64,000 nucleotides of DNA from Flavobacterium sp. 90 (GCF_004339525.1 NZ_SMGE01000001.1:3720001-3784000); one strand, 5' to 3'. Counted from the first letter of the stretch, positions 25,393-35,834 are shown. A program made the numbers and translations. Notes: generated by a model from the letters alone, not told the origin.

Positions 25393-28300
25393 TTAAAAAG
25401 TTAGGTTACATCCTAAAGAAATTGATCTTGGGATTGGTTGTGCATAGATATTTCCGAAAGTTTCTGGATCAAAGTAACCTTTATAATCAGAGCTGATTAC
25501 GAATAGGTTTCTACCTTCAATACTAAATCTAACGTTCTCCATAAACAAACTGTTTATAGCTTTTTTAGGCAAAGAATATCCAAAACGAATACTGCTTACA
25601 CGCATAAAACTCATTTCGTGAACCCACGTATCTAAATAATTGTACATTTCTAGTGGAGCTGCTCCTGGAGAATACCATTGGTAAGCCATCCATGAATCTC
25701 CTGTGCCTGAAGTTGGACTAGTAATTCCAGGTATATGTGAACCTGTATTAGTAGGTGACCATGCATTAAGTGCATCAGTAGTATAATTTTGACCACGATC
25801 TAAACTTGTACCATTGAAAGTAGGTTTTTCAACGACAGTTTGTTTAATATTGAAAGTAGTAGCAATTGTAAGATCAAAATTATGAACTTTGAATGTATTC
25901 ATGAAACCACCAGTAAACTTAGGATCTAAATCTCCTACATAAGTAAACAAATCTCTTGTTTCAGCATCTGTAAGTTTAGATTGAGATAGAACTCCCGGGA
26001 AAAAATCTGCATAAGGGTCAAAAAGGGCAAAAAAGGTTTGTGAGTTTACAGTTTCTCCTTTTTTATTTACAAATAAAGGATAACCGTTTTCATCAATTCC
26101 TGCAGTTTTTAATGCGAATACCGCATTAACCGGAAGTCCTTCTCTAGAAGGTAAATAACTGTTTGATCTTGTTTGAATACGATCTACATTACTTTTATTA
26201 TGAGCAAAATTAATTGTTGTATTCCATTTAAAGTTTGGATGATCAATGTTTCTTGTAGACAAAGAAATTTCATATCCTCTATTAGTTACCTGCGCCCAGT
26301 TAGCATTTGTATATTCAAATCCGTTTTCTAGAGCAAGCGATTGTAAACCAATTAAATCAGTACTTTTTCTTCCGTAAACATCAGTAACAATGTTGATACG
26401 ATTTTTGAATAAACCAAGGTCCATTCCAACGTTAGTATTAGTAGTTTTTTCCCATCTTAATTTATCATTTGGAGGAGATAATACTGTAAGAATAGGTTCT
26501 GTTTGTCCTGGTAAAATAACAGCTGTTTGGTTGATACCAACTACATACGGTGAAGTATTTTTGTCGATATTTCCTTGTAAACCGTAAGATGCACGTAATC
26601 TTAAATTAGAAATCACGTCATTGTCTTTTAAGAAATTTTCTTCAGATACTGCCCATGAACCAGAAACTGCCCATAATGGTAAGTATTTGTATTTAGGGTC
26701 TGCACCAAATAAATCTGATCCGTCATAACGAACACTTCCAAAGAAAGTATATTTTCTGTCATAAGTATAAGATGCTGTTGCAAAAAATGATGCAAATGCA
26801 TTTTCGTTCTCAGTCTTTAAATATGTTCTGTAGTTTGAGTCAGCTGCATAGCTTGCAGTTGGGAAAATAATTTGAGCAGTAGTCAATGTTTTTGGGTCAA
26901 AACCAAAACCTTTTGTAGCAATAGAAGTGTTTTTGTTTTTTCTTAATTCGTTACCAACCATAAATTCTAACTCATGTTTTCCTCCAAGAGTAGTATTATA
27001 GTTTACCATAGTTTTCCAGTTGTATTGGAAAAAGTCAGTGTTTGAATTTTGGATAATTCCACCAACAGGAAGGAAATAATTATAAGTTCCGTTTGAAAAT
27101 ACACTTGTTTTTTCTCTTTCTTTTCTTGTATAGTAAGAGTCTTTACCAGCATATTTTTCAGAAGAATTATTATCAAACTGTAAACCAATTTGAGTACTTG
27201 CTTTTAAGTTTTTTGTAATATTATAATCAACATCAAGTAATGCTTTTACAGATCTTGTTATTAATTCATAATTTGTATTTTCTCTTTCTTCTAAGAAATT
27301 AAAAGGAAGAGCTACAGTTCCGTTTCCATATCCTTTGATATCTTTATCATATCTATAGCTTCCATCAGCATTGAATGGAGTCAAATATGGGTTTACGTTT
27401 CTTGAATAGTTAGAAGGATTTGTAAAACCATCTGTATCCGAAAGATAACTTGTTTTCTTACTTTGAGTACCAAAAATTCCAACACCAACATGTAATTTAT
27501 CAGTTACATCAAAGTTGTTTTTTAAGGTAAGGTTGTATCTGTCGAAACCAGTTCCTACAGTAGCTCCATCTTCATTGTAAGCTCCTAAAGAGAAATAGTA
27601 ATCAGATCTTTCTCCACCACCAGATAAACTTAATCCGTATTGTGTGTTAAAAGCAGCTCTGTACAATAAATCACCCCAATTAGTGTTATTGTTTCTCAAA
27701 GAATTGATTGAGTTTTGTGTTGTTGGACTTAGAGACGAAAAACCTCCCGATCTATAGGCTCCTAATTCATTAGCCTGGTTTAGAATGCGGGAAATTTCCC
27801 CAGCCGTGTCTCTGTAAGTCAAATCTTCTCTTGAAGCTAGCGAAAGTTCAAAATCTACTTTTTGAGAAGAATTCATAAGGTTTAATTTAGAAAAATCAGG
27901 TTTTTGAGTCACAAAAGTATTAACGTTAAAGTCTACTTTCATGTTTCCTTTTCTTCCTTTTTTAGTCGTTACAACGATAACTCCGTTTGCAGCTCTTGCT
28001 CCGTAAATAGCAGTTGCAGCAGCATCTTTTAATATGGTAATATCTTTGATATCATCAGGGTTTAATCCCGCGATAGAAAAGTTACTTAATACATCTATAT
28101 TGTCTTTGTCATAGTTTTGAGGAACATCATTTCCTTCAAGAGGTAAACCATCTAAAACCCATAACGGATCTTGTGCACCATTAAGAGATGCAGTACCACG
28201 AATTCTGATTTTTGAGATTGTTCCAGGAGCTCCCGTTTGTTGCGTTACCGCTACACCCGCAACCTGACCAATTAACATTTGATCCAAACTCGCAACACCC

Positions 28301-28737
28301 GCTTGTTTGATATCTGCCATTTCAACTTGTGCAACAGCCGATGTTAATTTTCTTTTCTCGATTTTTTGGTAACCTGTTACAACGATCTCTTTCAATTCTG
28401 CTGCGTCAGATTTTAAAGAAATTGTATAGTTATTTTGTGATGTAATATCAATAGTATAAGGTAGGTAACCCATATAAGTTACTCTTAAACTTTTCATGTT
28501 ACTGTTGATTTTAAATTCAAATGTACCGTCAAAATCAGTTACGGTTCCAAGGCTTGAACTTTGGATCACACCTTTTTGTTGTGTGTTATTAGATACGGCA
28601 CTGTTCTCAACAAAAACAGTAACACCAGGTATTGGCAATCCGTCTTTGGCATCAACTACCGTCCCTTTAATTGTCCTTTCCTGCGCATACCCGGAAAGGG
28701 CAAGAAGGAAACTCAGCATGTAAAATAAATTCTTCAT
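25393..28737 (-). CDS. SusC/RagA-family TonB-dependent transporter
   Basis: A 1114-residue outer-membrane transporter. Signal peptide ends GYAQ. The carboxypeptidase-like domain (20-115) begins ERTIKGTVVDAKDGLPIPG, and the SusC hallmark is KEIVVTGYQKIEKRK. The plug contains the conserved IRIRGTASLNGAQDPLWVLDG and ILKDAAATAIYGARAANGVI. The barrel runs to RSISLGCNLTF. It works with the SusD protein downstream and follows the metalloprotease by 29 nt. The mention of a cut site is not needed, because the signal peptide fits the ATG at 28735-28737. Predicted role: energy-driven import of peptides released by the protease. Confidence 0.96.
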   Translation of the reverse strand: MKNLFYMLSFLLALSGYAQERTIKGTVVDAKDGLPIPGVTVFVENSAVSNNTQQKGVIQSSSLGTVTDFDGTFEFKINSNMKSLRVTYMGYLPYTIDITSQNNYTISLKSDAAELKEIVVTGYQKIEKRKLTSAVAQVEMADIKQAGVASLDQMLIGQVAGVAVTQQTGAPGTISKIRIRGTASLNGAQDPLWVLDGLPLEGNDVPQNYDKDNIDVLSNFSIAGLNPDDIKDITILKDAAATAIYGARAANGVIVVTTKKGRKGNMKVDFNVNTFVTQKPDFSKLNLMNSSQKVDFELSLASREDLTYRDTAGEISRILNQANELGAYRSGGFSSLSPTTQNSINSLRNNNTNWGDLLYRAAFNTQYGLSLSGGGERSDYYFSLGAYNEDGATVGTGFDRYNLTLKNNFDVTDKLHVGVGIFGTQSKKTSYLSDTDGFTNPSNYSRNVNPYLTPFNADGSYRYDKDIKGYGNGTVALPFNFLEERENTNYELITRSVKALLDVDYNITKNLKASTQIGLQFDNNSSEKYAGKDSYYTRKEREKTSVFSNGTYNYFLPVGGIIQNSNTDFFQYNWKTMVNYNTTLGGKHELEFMVGNELRKNKNTSIATKGFGFDPKTLTTAQIIFPTASYAADSNYRTYLKTENENAFASFFATASYTYDRKYTFFGSVRYDGSDLFGADPKYKYLPLWAVSGSWAVSEENFLKDNDVISNLRLRASYGLQGNIDKNTSPYVVGINQTAVILPGQTEPILTVLSPPNDKLRWEKTTNTNVGMDLGLFKNRINIVTDVYGRKSTDLIGLQSLALENGFEYTNANWAQVTNRGYEISLSTRNIDHPNFKWNTTINFAHNKSNVDRIQTRSNSYLPSREGLPVNAVFALKTAGIDENGYPLFVNKKGETVNSQTFFALFDPYADFFPGVLSQSKLTDAETRDLFTYVGDLDPKFTGGFMNTFKVHNFDLTIATTFNIKQTVVEKPTFNGTSLDRGQNYTTDALNAWSPTNTGSHIPGITSPTSGTGDSWMAYQWYSPGAAPLEMYNYLDTWVHEMSFMRVSSIRFGYSLPKKAINSLFMENVRFSIEGRNLFVISSDYKGYFDPETFGNIYAQPIPRSISLGCNLTF

Positions 28738-28766
28738 TAGTTTGTGTTTGGAGTTTGGTTAAAATT

Positions 28767-31367
28767 TTATAATGTGTTGCTTAATGCCTTTTCAATACGC
28801 TGAATCAAATCAAAATAGTGATTCTTTGTTTCTTGGTTTCCGATGCTTCTTTTAGATTTCAATAATTGAAGTATCTGATTTAATTCGCCTTTTTTATCAG
28901 AGGTAACTTCTGTAACTCTTTTTAGAGAAGACTGATTAATGTTACGTGCCATTTTTGATTCATCTAAATAATCACATAAATGAGGCATGCTTAATGTTTC
29001 TTCTAATTGAAGTGTTTTTTTAACATCAGTTTTTTCAAAAAGTTTGTTTGTCGAAACAATCAATACATCTACATAATTCTTTTGAGTCATACGTTCCAAA
29101 ATCGTTAATGACTTATTCTGGATTGTTGGAGCAAAAATGTTTTGACGTAAGGTTTGGAATAACTGTGTAACCGTAAATACATTTTCTTTAGCACCATTAC
29201 GCTGATACAATTCATTTTCAGTCATTCGTAGTAAACGATCATCACCTAACATCGTGTACAAAACATTGTATTGTAATTCTCTTACCAATGTATAAGGTGT
29301 ATATTCATACGGTCCTAATGGTGAATCTTTCAACGGATTTGTTTTATCCAGAATCGGATTAAAAAACAACCATTCAGGAGTTGTAATTGTGTTCTTTAAT
29401 AAATACGCAACCGCTCTTTTTTGTATTGCAGCCGGAACCGGAACATAACTTGCTTTATTATCACCATGAACAGTAGTATTCAAATAAATACCGCCCAAAT
29501 TGTTTAATACGTGATAGTTATATAAATTCCATTGACCAATCGCACCTATATAAAGTTTTCCAGTTTGGTAATAAGATTCGTCTTTATCATAACTCCATTC
29601 CAGAATATTGCTTACAACTCTTTTTAAGTTTTTAAGACCATATTCACTCGCTTTCATTGCATCATCACCTAAATCTTCAGATTGAGATCGAGGATCGATT
29701 GTCTCATTTCCATCTTGTTGTTCTCCGTAGAAATAAAGAGGATCATTTTGATGTTTTGCAATCAGATTATTTAATGCTGCGTGCTCTTCAGTTTGATCTC
29801 CGTACCATCTGTAACCCCATTCGATAGCATATTTATCATATTCACCAATTTTTGGCGTGATAGCTTCTACGTGATCTTCAGGTTGAGCAATATAATTGTA
29901 ACGAGCATAATCCATGATTGATGGAGCAGTTCCGCCCATTTTTGCCGTAAATTCTTTAGATCTTAGAGATTCTACAGGATATGCAAAAGAAGCTCCCATA
30001 TTATGTTTCAGACCAAAAGTATGTCCAACTTCGTGAGACGATACAAAGCGAATTGCTTCACCCATATGTTCATCACTAAATTTGTTTCCTCTTGCTTTTG
30101 GATCAATTGCACCAGTTTGAATACGCATCCAGCTTTGCAAAGAAGTCATTACATTATGCCACCAGATAATATCTGATTCAATAATTTCTCCACTTCTTGG
30201 ATCTACAACTGCAGGTCCCATCGCATTTGATTTTTGTGACGCTACATAAGTAATAACCGAATAACGAACATCATCAATATCAAAATCAGTATCTTCTGCC
30301 GTAGGTTCTTTTGCGATTACAGCATTTTTAAAACCTGCTCTCTCAAAAGCTACTTGCCAATCGCGAACACCTTCTATAATATAAGAACGCCATTGTTTAG
30401 GAGTCGATGGATCGATATAATATATAATAGGTTTCTTAGGTTCTACTAGTTCTCCTTTTTTGTATTTTTCAATGTCTTCTTTTTTAGGCTCTAATCTCCA
30501 ACGTGTAATCAATTCTTTTTCAAGAACAGCGTGTTGACTGTCATTAAAGTACCAGTGTTTATCAGAGAAATATCCAATACGATTGTCTGCAAAACGAGGT
30601 TGCATAGGAACTTTGTCCAATAATATAATATTAGAAGTAACCCCAATTGTAACCGATAATGCAGGACCGCCTTCACTTACAGAAGTCGTAAGCTGCGATT
30701 TAACAACGATATTTTTAGGAAATGTTTTCACACTTTCTATATACGATAAGTCCGATTTTACAGATCCGCCAAAGCCAATATTGCTTAATACATCATTGAA
30801 ACTTTTTTGTTTTCCGTCAAAAACCTTATTTGCCTTGATAATAACCGATGTCGAATCATTATTTTTTGTTTCGATATCAAAGACCTCTATAATAGACTCA
30901 GAAAAGTTACTGTTTACAGAAGCTGTAATTGCGTCGCCAACCGGAGAAGAAACTTTAGGTTCTGAAGATTTTACCCAAACTTTTTTAGCAACAAGATCTT
31001 TGTGAAAAGTGATGATTTTATTTTCGTAATTCATTCCTTTATTAAGACCTGCATCATTAACAGGTAAAGGAACATTTGAAATTTTATTAACCACTAGAAA
31101 CTCTCTTTGAAAAAGGGAATCATTTATTTCTAAATAAAGATCCGTTTTTACCTGAATCGTATTGAACAATCCTTTTTTGAAAGTTCCTTGTTTTATAAGA
31201 TCATTATATTTTTTTCCTTTTGAAGATTTAACCGTGTCTTTAACTGCCTCTGTTTTGTCTTCTTTCTTCTTTTTATCCTTCTTTTGAGAAACCATCGTGC
31301 CGGTACTAAATAATAGTGCCAGAACTAAGATGATTTTTAGGGTTCTCAACATTGCATTTTTCCCCAT
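28767..31367 (-). CDS. Zinc-dependent metalloprotease (DUF5117/DUF4953 type)
   Basis: An 866-residue exported protease. Signal peptide (about 8-27, LRTLKIILVLALLFSTGTMVS) is followed by a Lys-rich stretch. Middle domains have RFADNRIGYFSD and YYIDPSTPKQWRSYIIEGVRDWQVAFE. The zinc site is HExxHxxGxxH (His445, Glu446, His449, His455), and the metzincin Met-turn SIMDYARYN lies about 40 residues later. The C-terminal helical domain ends at 866. It is the first gene of the operon with SusC and SusD, so it likely sits at the surface or in the periplasm and feeds that transporter. An alternative start five codons in (MLRTLK) would also keep the signal. Confidence 0.93.
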   Translation of the reverse strand: MGKNAMLRTLKIILVLALLFSTGTMVSQKKDKKKKEDKTEAVKDTVKSSKGKKYNDLIKQGTFKKGLFNTIQVKTDLYLEINDSLFQREFLVVNKISNVPLPVNDAGLNKGMNYENKIITFHKDLVAKKVWVKSSEPKVSSPVGDAITASVNSNFSESIIEVFDIETKNNDSTSVIIKANKVFDGKQKSFNDVLSNIGFGGSVKSDLSYIESVKTFPKNIVVKSQLTTSVSEGGPALSVTIGVTSNIILLDKVPMQPRFADNRIGYFSDKHWYFNDSQHAVLEKELITRWRLEPKKEDIEKYKKGELVEPKKPIIYYIDPSTPKQWRSYIIEGVRDWQVAFERAGFKNAVIAKEPTAEDTDFDIDDVRYSVITYVASQKSNAMGPAVVDPRSGEIIESDIIWWHNVMTSLQSWMRIQTGAIDPKARGNKFSDEHMGEAIRFVSSHEVGHTFGLKHNMGASFAYPVESLRSKEFTAKMGGTAPSIMDYARYNYIAQPEDHVEAITPKIGEYDKYAIEWGYRWYGDQTEEHAALNNLIAKHQNDPLYFYGEQQDGNETIDPRSQSEDLGDDAMKASEYGLKNLKRVVSNILEWSYDKDESYYQTGKLYIGAIGQWNLYNYHVLNNLGGIYLNTTVHGDNKASYVPVPAAIQKRAVAYLLKNTITTPEWLFFNPILDKTNPLKDSPLGPYEYTPYTLVRELQYNVLYTMLGDDRLLRMTENELYQRNGAKENVFTVTQLFQTLRQNIFAPTIQNKSLTILERMTQKNYVDVLIVSTNKLFEKTDVKKTLQLEETLSMPHLCDYLDESKMARNINQSSLKRVTEVTSDKKGELNQILQLLKSKRSIGNQETKNHYFDLIQRIEKALSNTL

Positions 31368-31473
31368 TTAAAGTTAATTTTAGGTTAATTTTATGATAAA
31401 AATATAATGGCAGATTTGTTAAAAAAAACAAAAAGGAGTGAGTGGCTTTTTTTTGGGAGTGAATGTTTTCTTT

Positions 31474-33036
31474 CTATCCAATTAAGGGTAAAATGCAAGT
31501 AAAATCTCCGTCTTTTTTGAAGGTTTGAAAGTCTTTTTTAGAGTAGAAATTGTATATACTTTCTAAATATTTATGACCAAACTTGGATTCTTTCCCAAAG
31601 TTTTGCTTTTCGTTTAAGTTATTGGTAATGATTACTACATTTTCTTTAATATCGATCGTTATTTTCAAAGGATTTTCATCAGAAGCGATATTATGTTTGA
31701 TAGCATTTTCTACTGCAATCTGAAAAGCTAAGTAAGGCACTTTCTTAGCCAGAATGCTTTCATCTTCGATTGTAATCGTAAAAACAAATTCTTCTGTAAA
31801 CCTGGTTTGTTGCAGAAAAATGTATTTTTCGATAAAAAGCAATTCTTCCTGTACCGTAACAATATTATTTACGGGAGGATTAATAAGGTATCGGTAAATC
31901 TTAGAAAGATTCAAAGTAAATTTTCGAGCCACGCCAGTATTACTTTCAATAAGCATATAAAGCGAGTTCAAAGAATTAAATAAAAAGTGCGGATTAATTT
32001 GCTCCTTTAATTGTTGCAGTTGGATTAACGCTTTCTCTTTATTGATTTTTTCATTTTCCAGAAGCAGCTTATTTTTTTCCTGCGACAAAATTTCTTTTTC
32101 CTGAAAATTTCTGCGTGTAAAAATCGTAAACAAATAAAAGAACACAATTAGAATTGCCGTCGTAATAACGTAAATTAAGGAAGCATAATTTTTTACAGCA
32201 TCTACATCTTCTGATGAAACCTTTTTTGGAAAATTAACACACAAATACCAATTCGTTCCTTTTATATTCAATCGCTTGGTATATCGTACAATGTCCAATC
32301 CCAAATATTCTGAAAGTGCAATTCTCCTGCTAAAGCCATTGGCATCTGAAAAAGTAGTGTCGCGAGCGGATATATTTGTTATTTTAAAAATATTCTTTTT
32401 TAGTAATTTTATTTCAGGATGATAAATGATCGTTCCTTTTTTATCAAATACAAAAGCATAATTGGATACCTTTTGATCTACCGTTGCGAAATAAGATTGT
32501 AGTGATCGAAAATCAATATCATATCCATATCGAATTACGTTACCATTTGTAGCGACATATTTATAATAAATACGCCAGAAAAAACCTTGTTGATTATTGA
32601 CTATACTATTGAACTCTTTTAGGGTTTGGTTTTTGGCGATGAAATCTTTTATTGATGTTTCTAAATTGGCACTATTTTTAGAAGTAGTAAATTCTATTTT
32701 TTGATTATTAATCTGAAACCAATTGTTTTTAACAATACTGTCGTTGGCATGAATCGCACTTAGAACTTTTAAATTATCCGATAAGTTTTTGGTATTGCTC
32801 ATTTCAACAATACGTTTTAGCTCGTTTTGAGTTTCAAGAAAACGTGATAACTCCTTCGCCATAACCTCCTGCTTTTTCTGGGCGCTGCGATTTTGAGTTT
32901 CTGTAGTAGTTTTTTCAGTGATTTGAGTCATCAAACCACTTAATATATAAATAGAAAGAAGCGTAAGAACAATGAGGATGATTCCTAAAATGAAAAAGTT
33001 CCTGCCGGAAAAAGTATTTCTAAAATTAAATTTCAA
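31474..33036 (-). CDS. LytS-type sensor histidine kinase with extracytoplasmic domain
   Basis: A 520-residue kinase. Membrane helices at about 14-35 and 284-305 enclose an exported domain of about 250 residues that looks Cache-like (WYLCVNFPKK and KKGTIIYHPE motifs, as in dCache sensors). A coiled linker leads to the LytS histidine box QLQQLKEQINPHFLFNSLNSL (His near 350) and an HATPase domain (VENAIKHNI). Kinases of this type pair with LytTR regulators. The only one in the window is at 22616-23371, on the other side of the SusCD operon. It is transcribed toward that operon, 106 nt before the protease gene. Confidence 0.92.
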   Translation of the reverse strand: MKFNFRNTFSGRNFFILGIILIVLTLLSIYILSGLMTQITEKTTTETQNRSAQKKQEVMAKELSRFLETQNELKRIVEMSNTKNLSDNLKVLSAIHANDSIVKNNWFQINNQKIEFTTSKNSANLETSIKDFIAKNQTLKEFNSIVNNQQGFFWRIYYKYVATNGNVIRYGYDIDFRSLQSYFATVDQKVSNYAFVFDKKGTIIYHPEIKLLKKNIFKITNISARDTTFSDANGFSRRIALSEYLGLDIVRYTKRLNIKGTNWYLCVNFPKKVSSEDVDAVKNYASLIYVITTAILIVFFYLFTIFTRRNFQEKEILSQEKNKLLLENEKINKEKALIQLQQLKEQINPHFLFNSLNSLYMLIESNTGVARKFTLNLSKIYRYLINPPVNNIVTVQEELLFIEKYIFLQQTRFTEEFVFTITIEDESILAKKVPYLAFQIAVENAIKHNIASDENPLKITIDIKENVVIITNNLNEKQNFGKESKFGHKYLESIYNFYSKKDFQTFKKDGDFTCILPLIG

Positions 33037-33222
33037 AGGTGTATTTTAAAATATAAGAACATCTTTTTGTCCTTATAGCAATGTGGTATTATTTTTTTTC
33101 GTGCGCAAATATATAATTTTTTGACTGATACAGATTTAGTTATAAAAAGTTAACAGTATTTTCGACGATGCGCTTAGTAAAAATCTTGTTAAGGGAGAAA
33201 TGTAGTTTGAAAATTGTTTAAA

Positions 33223-33423
33223 GTTTCAGGTTTCAGGTTTGAAATTGGGTTTAAGGCTTGTGTGGATTTTTACCGTAAAGTTCACAAAGTTTTTTTTTAG
33301 TATGTTTTTACAAAACACAAAGTTCGCAAAGCTATGTTTTTAAACTTTGCGAACTTTGCGTAAACCTTTGCGAACTTTGCGGTTAAATATAAAGTGTAGT
33401 ATTTCAAACCTGAAACCTGAAAC
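33223..33423. repeat. Long inverted repeat with 23-bp perfect arms
   Basis: The left arm 33223-33245 (GTTTCAGGTTTCAGG...) is the exact reverse complement of 33401-33423. Between them are iterated CTTTGCGAACTTTGCG and CACAAAGTTCGCAAAG words, again in both directions. No gene or motif is present inside. It is the richest of the inverted repeats in the window. It fills most of the 394-nt gap before the GNAT gene. Confidence 0.85.
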
Positions 33424-33430
33424 AAAAAAA

Positions 33431-33985
33431 TTAAGAAATCTGAAGATGTTCTAAAGTTTTTCCAACCAAAGTTTTTGTTCCCACAGATTTGAAACCGAGT
33501 TTTAAATATAATTTTTTAGCATTCGGATTATCTTCGTCAACCAATAAACCTAAAGTTTGATTATTTTTGGTTACAAATTCCTCGATCAAAAATTGCAGTA
33601 ATTTAGATCCGATTCCTTTTCCCTGATGTTTGGGATTTACGCCCAGAGAATCAATGTAGAATTCTCCGCTTTGGGTTTCGTTTTCAGGATTAAAATCAGG
33701 ATTAAAGTTTGCGTGAACATATTCAATAATTGGCAACCTCAACGCGATTAAATCAGCTCCGTTGTAAATATTTACAACACCAATAATTTCGTTGTTTTCT
33801 TCGGCTACAAAACAATTTTCATACGAGTATTGATTATTTTCTCTTTGTACAAAATATAGCAGAAAATCTCTTGCGCTATTGTAATCTTTTTTTTCAATAA
33901 ATTTATAGATGATATCTTCCATTGCCAATAACAAACATGGTGCAATAAATTGGGAATCGGTTTGAGTGGCTTTTCTAATAATCAT
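33431..33985 (-). CDS. GNAT-family N-acetyltransferase
   Basis: A 184-residue acetyltransferase of the GCN5 fold. The acetyl-CoA signature is clear (SLGVNPKHQGKGIGSKLLQFLIEE, motif A, about 113-136), followed by DNPNAKKLYLKLGFKSVG. N-terminal MIIRKATQTDSQFI is the usual first strand. It acetylates an amine on a small molecule or protein N-terminus. The target is unknown. Single gene, next to a repeat on each side. Confidence 0.93.
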   Translation of the reverse strand: MIIRKATQTDSQFIAPCLLLAMEDIIYKFIEKKDYNSARDFLLYFVQRENNQYSYENCFVAEENNEIIGVVNIYNGADLIALRLPIIEYVHANFNPDFNPENETQSGEFYIDSLGVNPKHQGKGIGSKLLQFLIEEFVTKNNQTLGLLVDEDNPNAKKLYLKLGFKSVGTKTLVGKTLEHLQIS

Positions 33986-34079
33986 TGTCTAAATTTTTGA
34001 TGAATTACAAAATTACACCAAGTTTTATAGTTTGTCTTTATTATTAAAGGGAATTAACATAATGTTACGGAGAACAAAT

Positions 34080-34243
34080 CTCTCGCAAAGACGTAAAATC
34101 GCAAAGGTTTTGTCATTTCGACGGAGGAGAAATCACACGCGTAACTCTACAAAGATTGGAGATTAAGTGGGCTGAATTTCTAGTGTGATTTCTCCTCCGT
34201 CGAAATGACAAGATTGTGGTTAAACTTTGCGCCTTTGCGAGAA
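34080..34243. repeat. Inverted repeat with 28-bp perfect arms (copy A)
   Basis: Arms 34111-34138 and 34183-34210 are exact reverse complements (TGTCATTTCGACGGAGGAGA...). Outside them, TCTCGCAAAGACG is mirrored by CGCCTTTGCGAGA. A related element lies at 37250-37410 on the other side of the MFS-thioesterase-TetR cluster. Confidence 0.9.
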
Positions 34244-34257
34244 ATAAGTTTATATCT

Positions 34258-35808
34258 TTAATGATCAGAAATTATAACGCCTGGTTTTACCTTATTTGAT
34301 TTGTTCATTACGAATAATAAAAGCGGTAATGTGATCACAAAGAATAATCCAACGATGACAAAAGCATCTCTATAACTCAACAAAGACGATTGTCTGACGA
34401 TGACATTTTCCATGAGTTTCAGGGCTTTTATTTTGGCTTCATTATAAGCAAAACCTTTATGCTGAAAATAATTGATGTACGCATTAATTCTATCCATTGC
34501 TTTTACATTATCCGGTGTAACGTTTGAAATTAGTACGTTTCGATGATCTGCAAAACGATGCGCGATATAAGTATTGATAATTGATACGCCAAAAGAACCG
34601 CCCAATTGACGCATCATATTGTTTAACGCCGCGCCTTGCCCAACATCTTTGTCTTTGAGCGAAGAAACAGCCAACATTGTTAACGGAACTGTAAGCAAAG
34701 CAAGTCCAAGTGCTCTAAAAATAAGTGCTGTAGAAACTTCAGAAGCGCTGGTGTTTAAAGTAATACCGGACATTCTCCAATTGAAATAAATAAAGAGTAC
34801 AAATCCTAAAGCAATTATGGCAACGGGAGAAACTCCTTTTTGCAATAAGGTTCCGCATATTTTTAAGGCTAATAATGCCATTAAAGCGCCGGGAAGTAAA
34901 AGTAAACCCGTTTGATAAGGCGAGAAATTTAAAAGACGCTGTACAACAACAGGACTTAGATATATAGAAATAAACATTCCGAAACCGGTGACAAAGGTTA
35001 GAATCGCGGCTATAATTAAGGACTTACTTTTCAGAACCCGAAGATTCACGACGGGTTTATCGACTTTTAGTTCCCAATAGATAAAAAGGCATAAAGTGGT
35101 TACGGCAATAACAGTTAAAATAATAATGTATCTGGTTTCGAACCAATCTTCGACTTCGCCTCTTTCGAGAACAGTTTGAAGCGAACCAACGCCAATAGCT
35201 AATAATGCAATTCCTGTCCAGTCTACTTTTGCTTTTTCGGGTTTTACAGGAGGTTCTTTTAGTAGAAAGTAACACGAAATCGTAACCAAAATCCCTATTG
35301 GAATATTGATTAAAAAGATCCACGGCCAATCGTAATTTTCAGTAATATAACCGCCAAGAGTTGGACCAATTGTTGGACCTATAAAAATTCCTGCACCAAA
35401 TAAAGCTCCTGCTGTTGATTGTTTTTCTTTTGGAAAAAGCTCAAACACAACAACCTGAGATATTGATAAAAGTGCGCCTCCGCCAATTCCCTGAAAAAAC
35501 CTAAAAAATACCAACATCCAGATTGTGGAAGAATGTCCGCACATGAAAGAACAAAACGTAAAAAGTATTACGGAACCAATATAATAATTTCGTCTTCCGA
35601 GATTGGCACTCAAAAAACTTGTAATCGGAATAATGATAACATTGGCGATTGCATAAGCAGTAATTACCCAGGAAGTATCTTCGAGAGTTGCGCCCAGATT
35701 TCCGCTCATATGGTACAAAGCAACATTGACAATTGAAATATCAATTAGCTCCATAATCGCGGCGAGGATTACGGTAAAGATGAGTAGTTTTCGATTAAAT
35801 GGTGTCAT
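34258..35808 (-). CDS. DHA2-family (EmrB/QacA) drug:H+ exporter
   Basis: A 516-residue major facilitator with about 14 hydrophobic helices. Motif A is in LSANLGRRN (after helix 2), helix 1 starts MELIDISIVNVALYHM, and the antiporter motif C is GPTIGPTLGGYI. This is the size and pattern of EmrB/QacA exporters. It would pump toxic compounds across the inner membrane. No EmrA or outer-membrane partner gene is nearby. A TetR operator at 35819-35834 lies 10 nt upstream of its start, so it is repressed by the TetR regulator at 36489-37079 and induced by its ligand. Confidence 0.95.
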   Translation of the reverse strand: MTPFNRKLLIFTVILAAIMELIDISIVNVALYHMSGNLGATLEDTSWVITAYAIANVIIIPITSFLSANLGRRNYYIGSVILFTFCSFMCGHSSTIWMLVFFRFFQGIGGGALLSISQVVVFELFPKEKQSTAGALFGAGIFIGPTIGPTLGGYITENYDWPWIFLINIPIGILVTISCYFLLKEPPVKPEKAKVDWTGIALLAIGVGSLQTVLERGEVEDWFETRYIIILTVIAVTTLCLFIYWELKVDKPVVNLRVLKSKSLIIAAILTFVTGFGMFISIYLSPVVVQRLLNFSPYQTGLLLLPGALMALLALKICGTLLQKGVSPVAIIALGFVLFIYFNWRMSGITLNTSASEVSTALIFRALGLALLTVPLTMLAVSSLKDKDVGQGAALNNMMRQLGGSFGVSIINTYIAHRFADHRNVLISNVTPDNVKAMDRINAYINYFQHKGFAYNEAKIKALKLMENVIVRQSSLLSYRDAFVIVGLFFVITLPLLLFVMNKSNKVKPGVIISDH

Positions 35809-35818
35809 AATTTTAAAT

Positions 35819-35834
35819 TATACCAATCGGTATA
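35819..35834. promoter_or_regulatory. TetR operator, exporter gene
   Basis: TATACCAATCGGTATA, identical to the site at 37108-37123 and one base from the palindrome at 36446-36461. It ends at the start of the 34258-35808 gene's leader. Confidence 0.85.

Noticed and set aside
30583..31005. Rightward frame of 140 codons inside the metalloprotease gene
   Set aside because: Antisense of a strongly supported gene, without any motif.
33223..33423. Repeats that might be a CRISPR array
   Set aside because: The repeated words are short, face both directions and have no regular spacers; no cas gene in the window.
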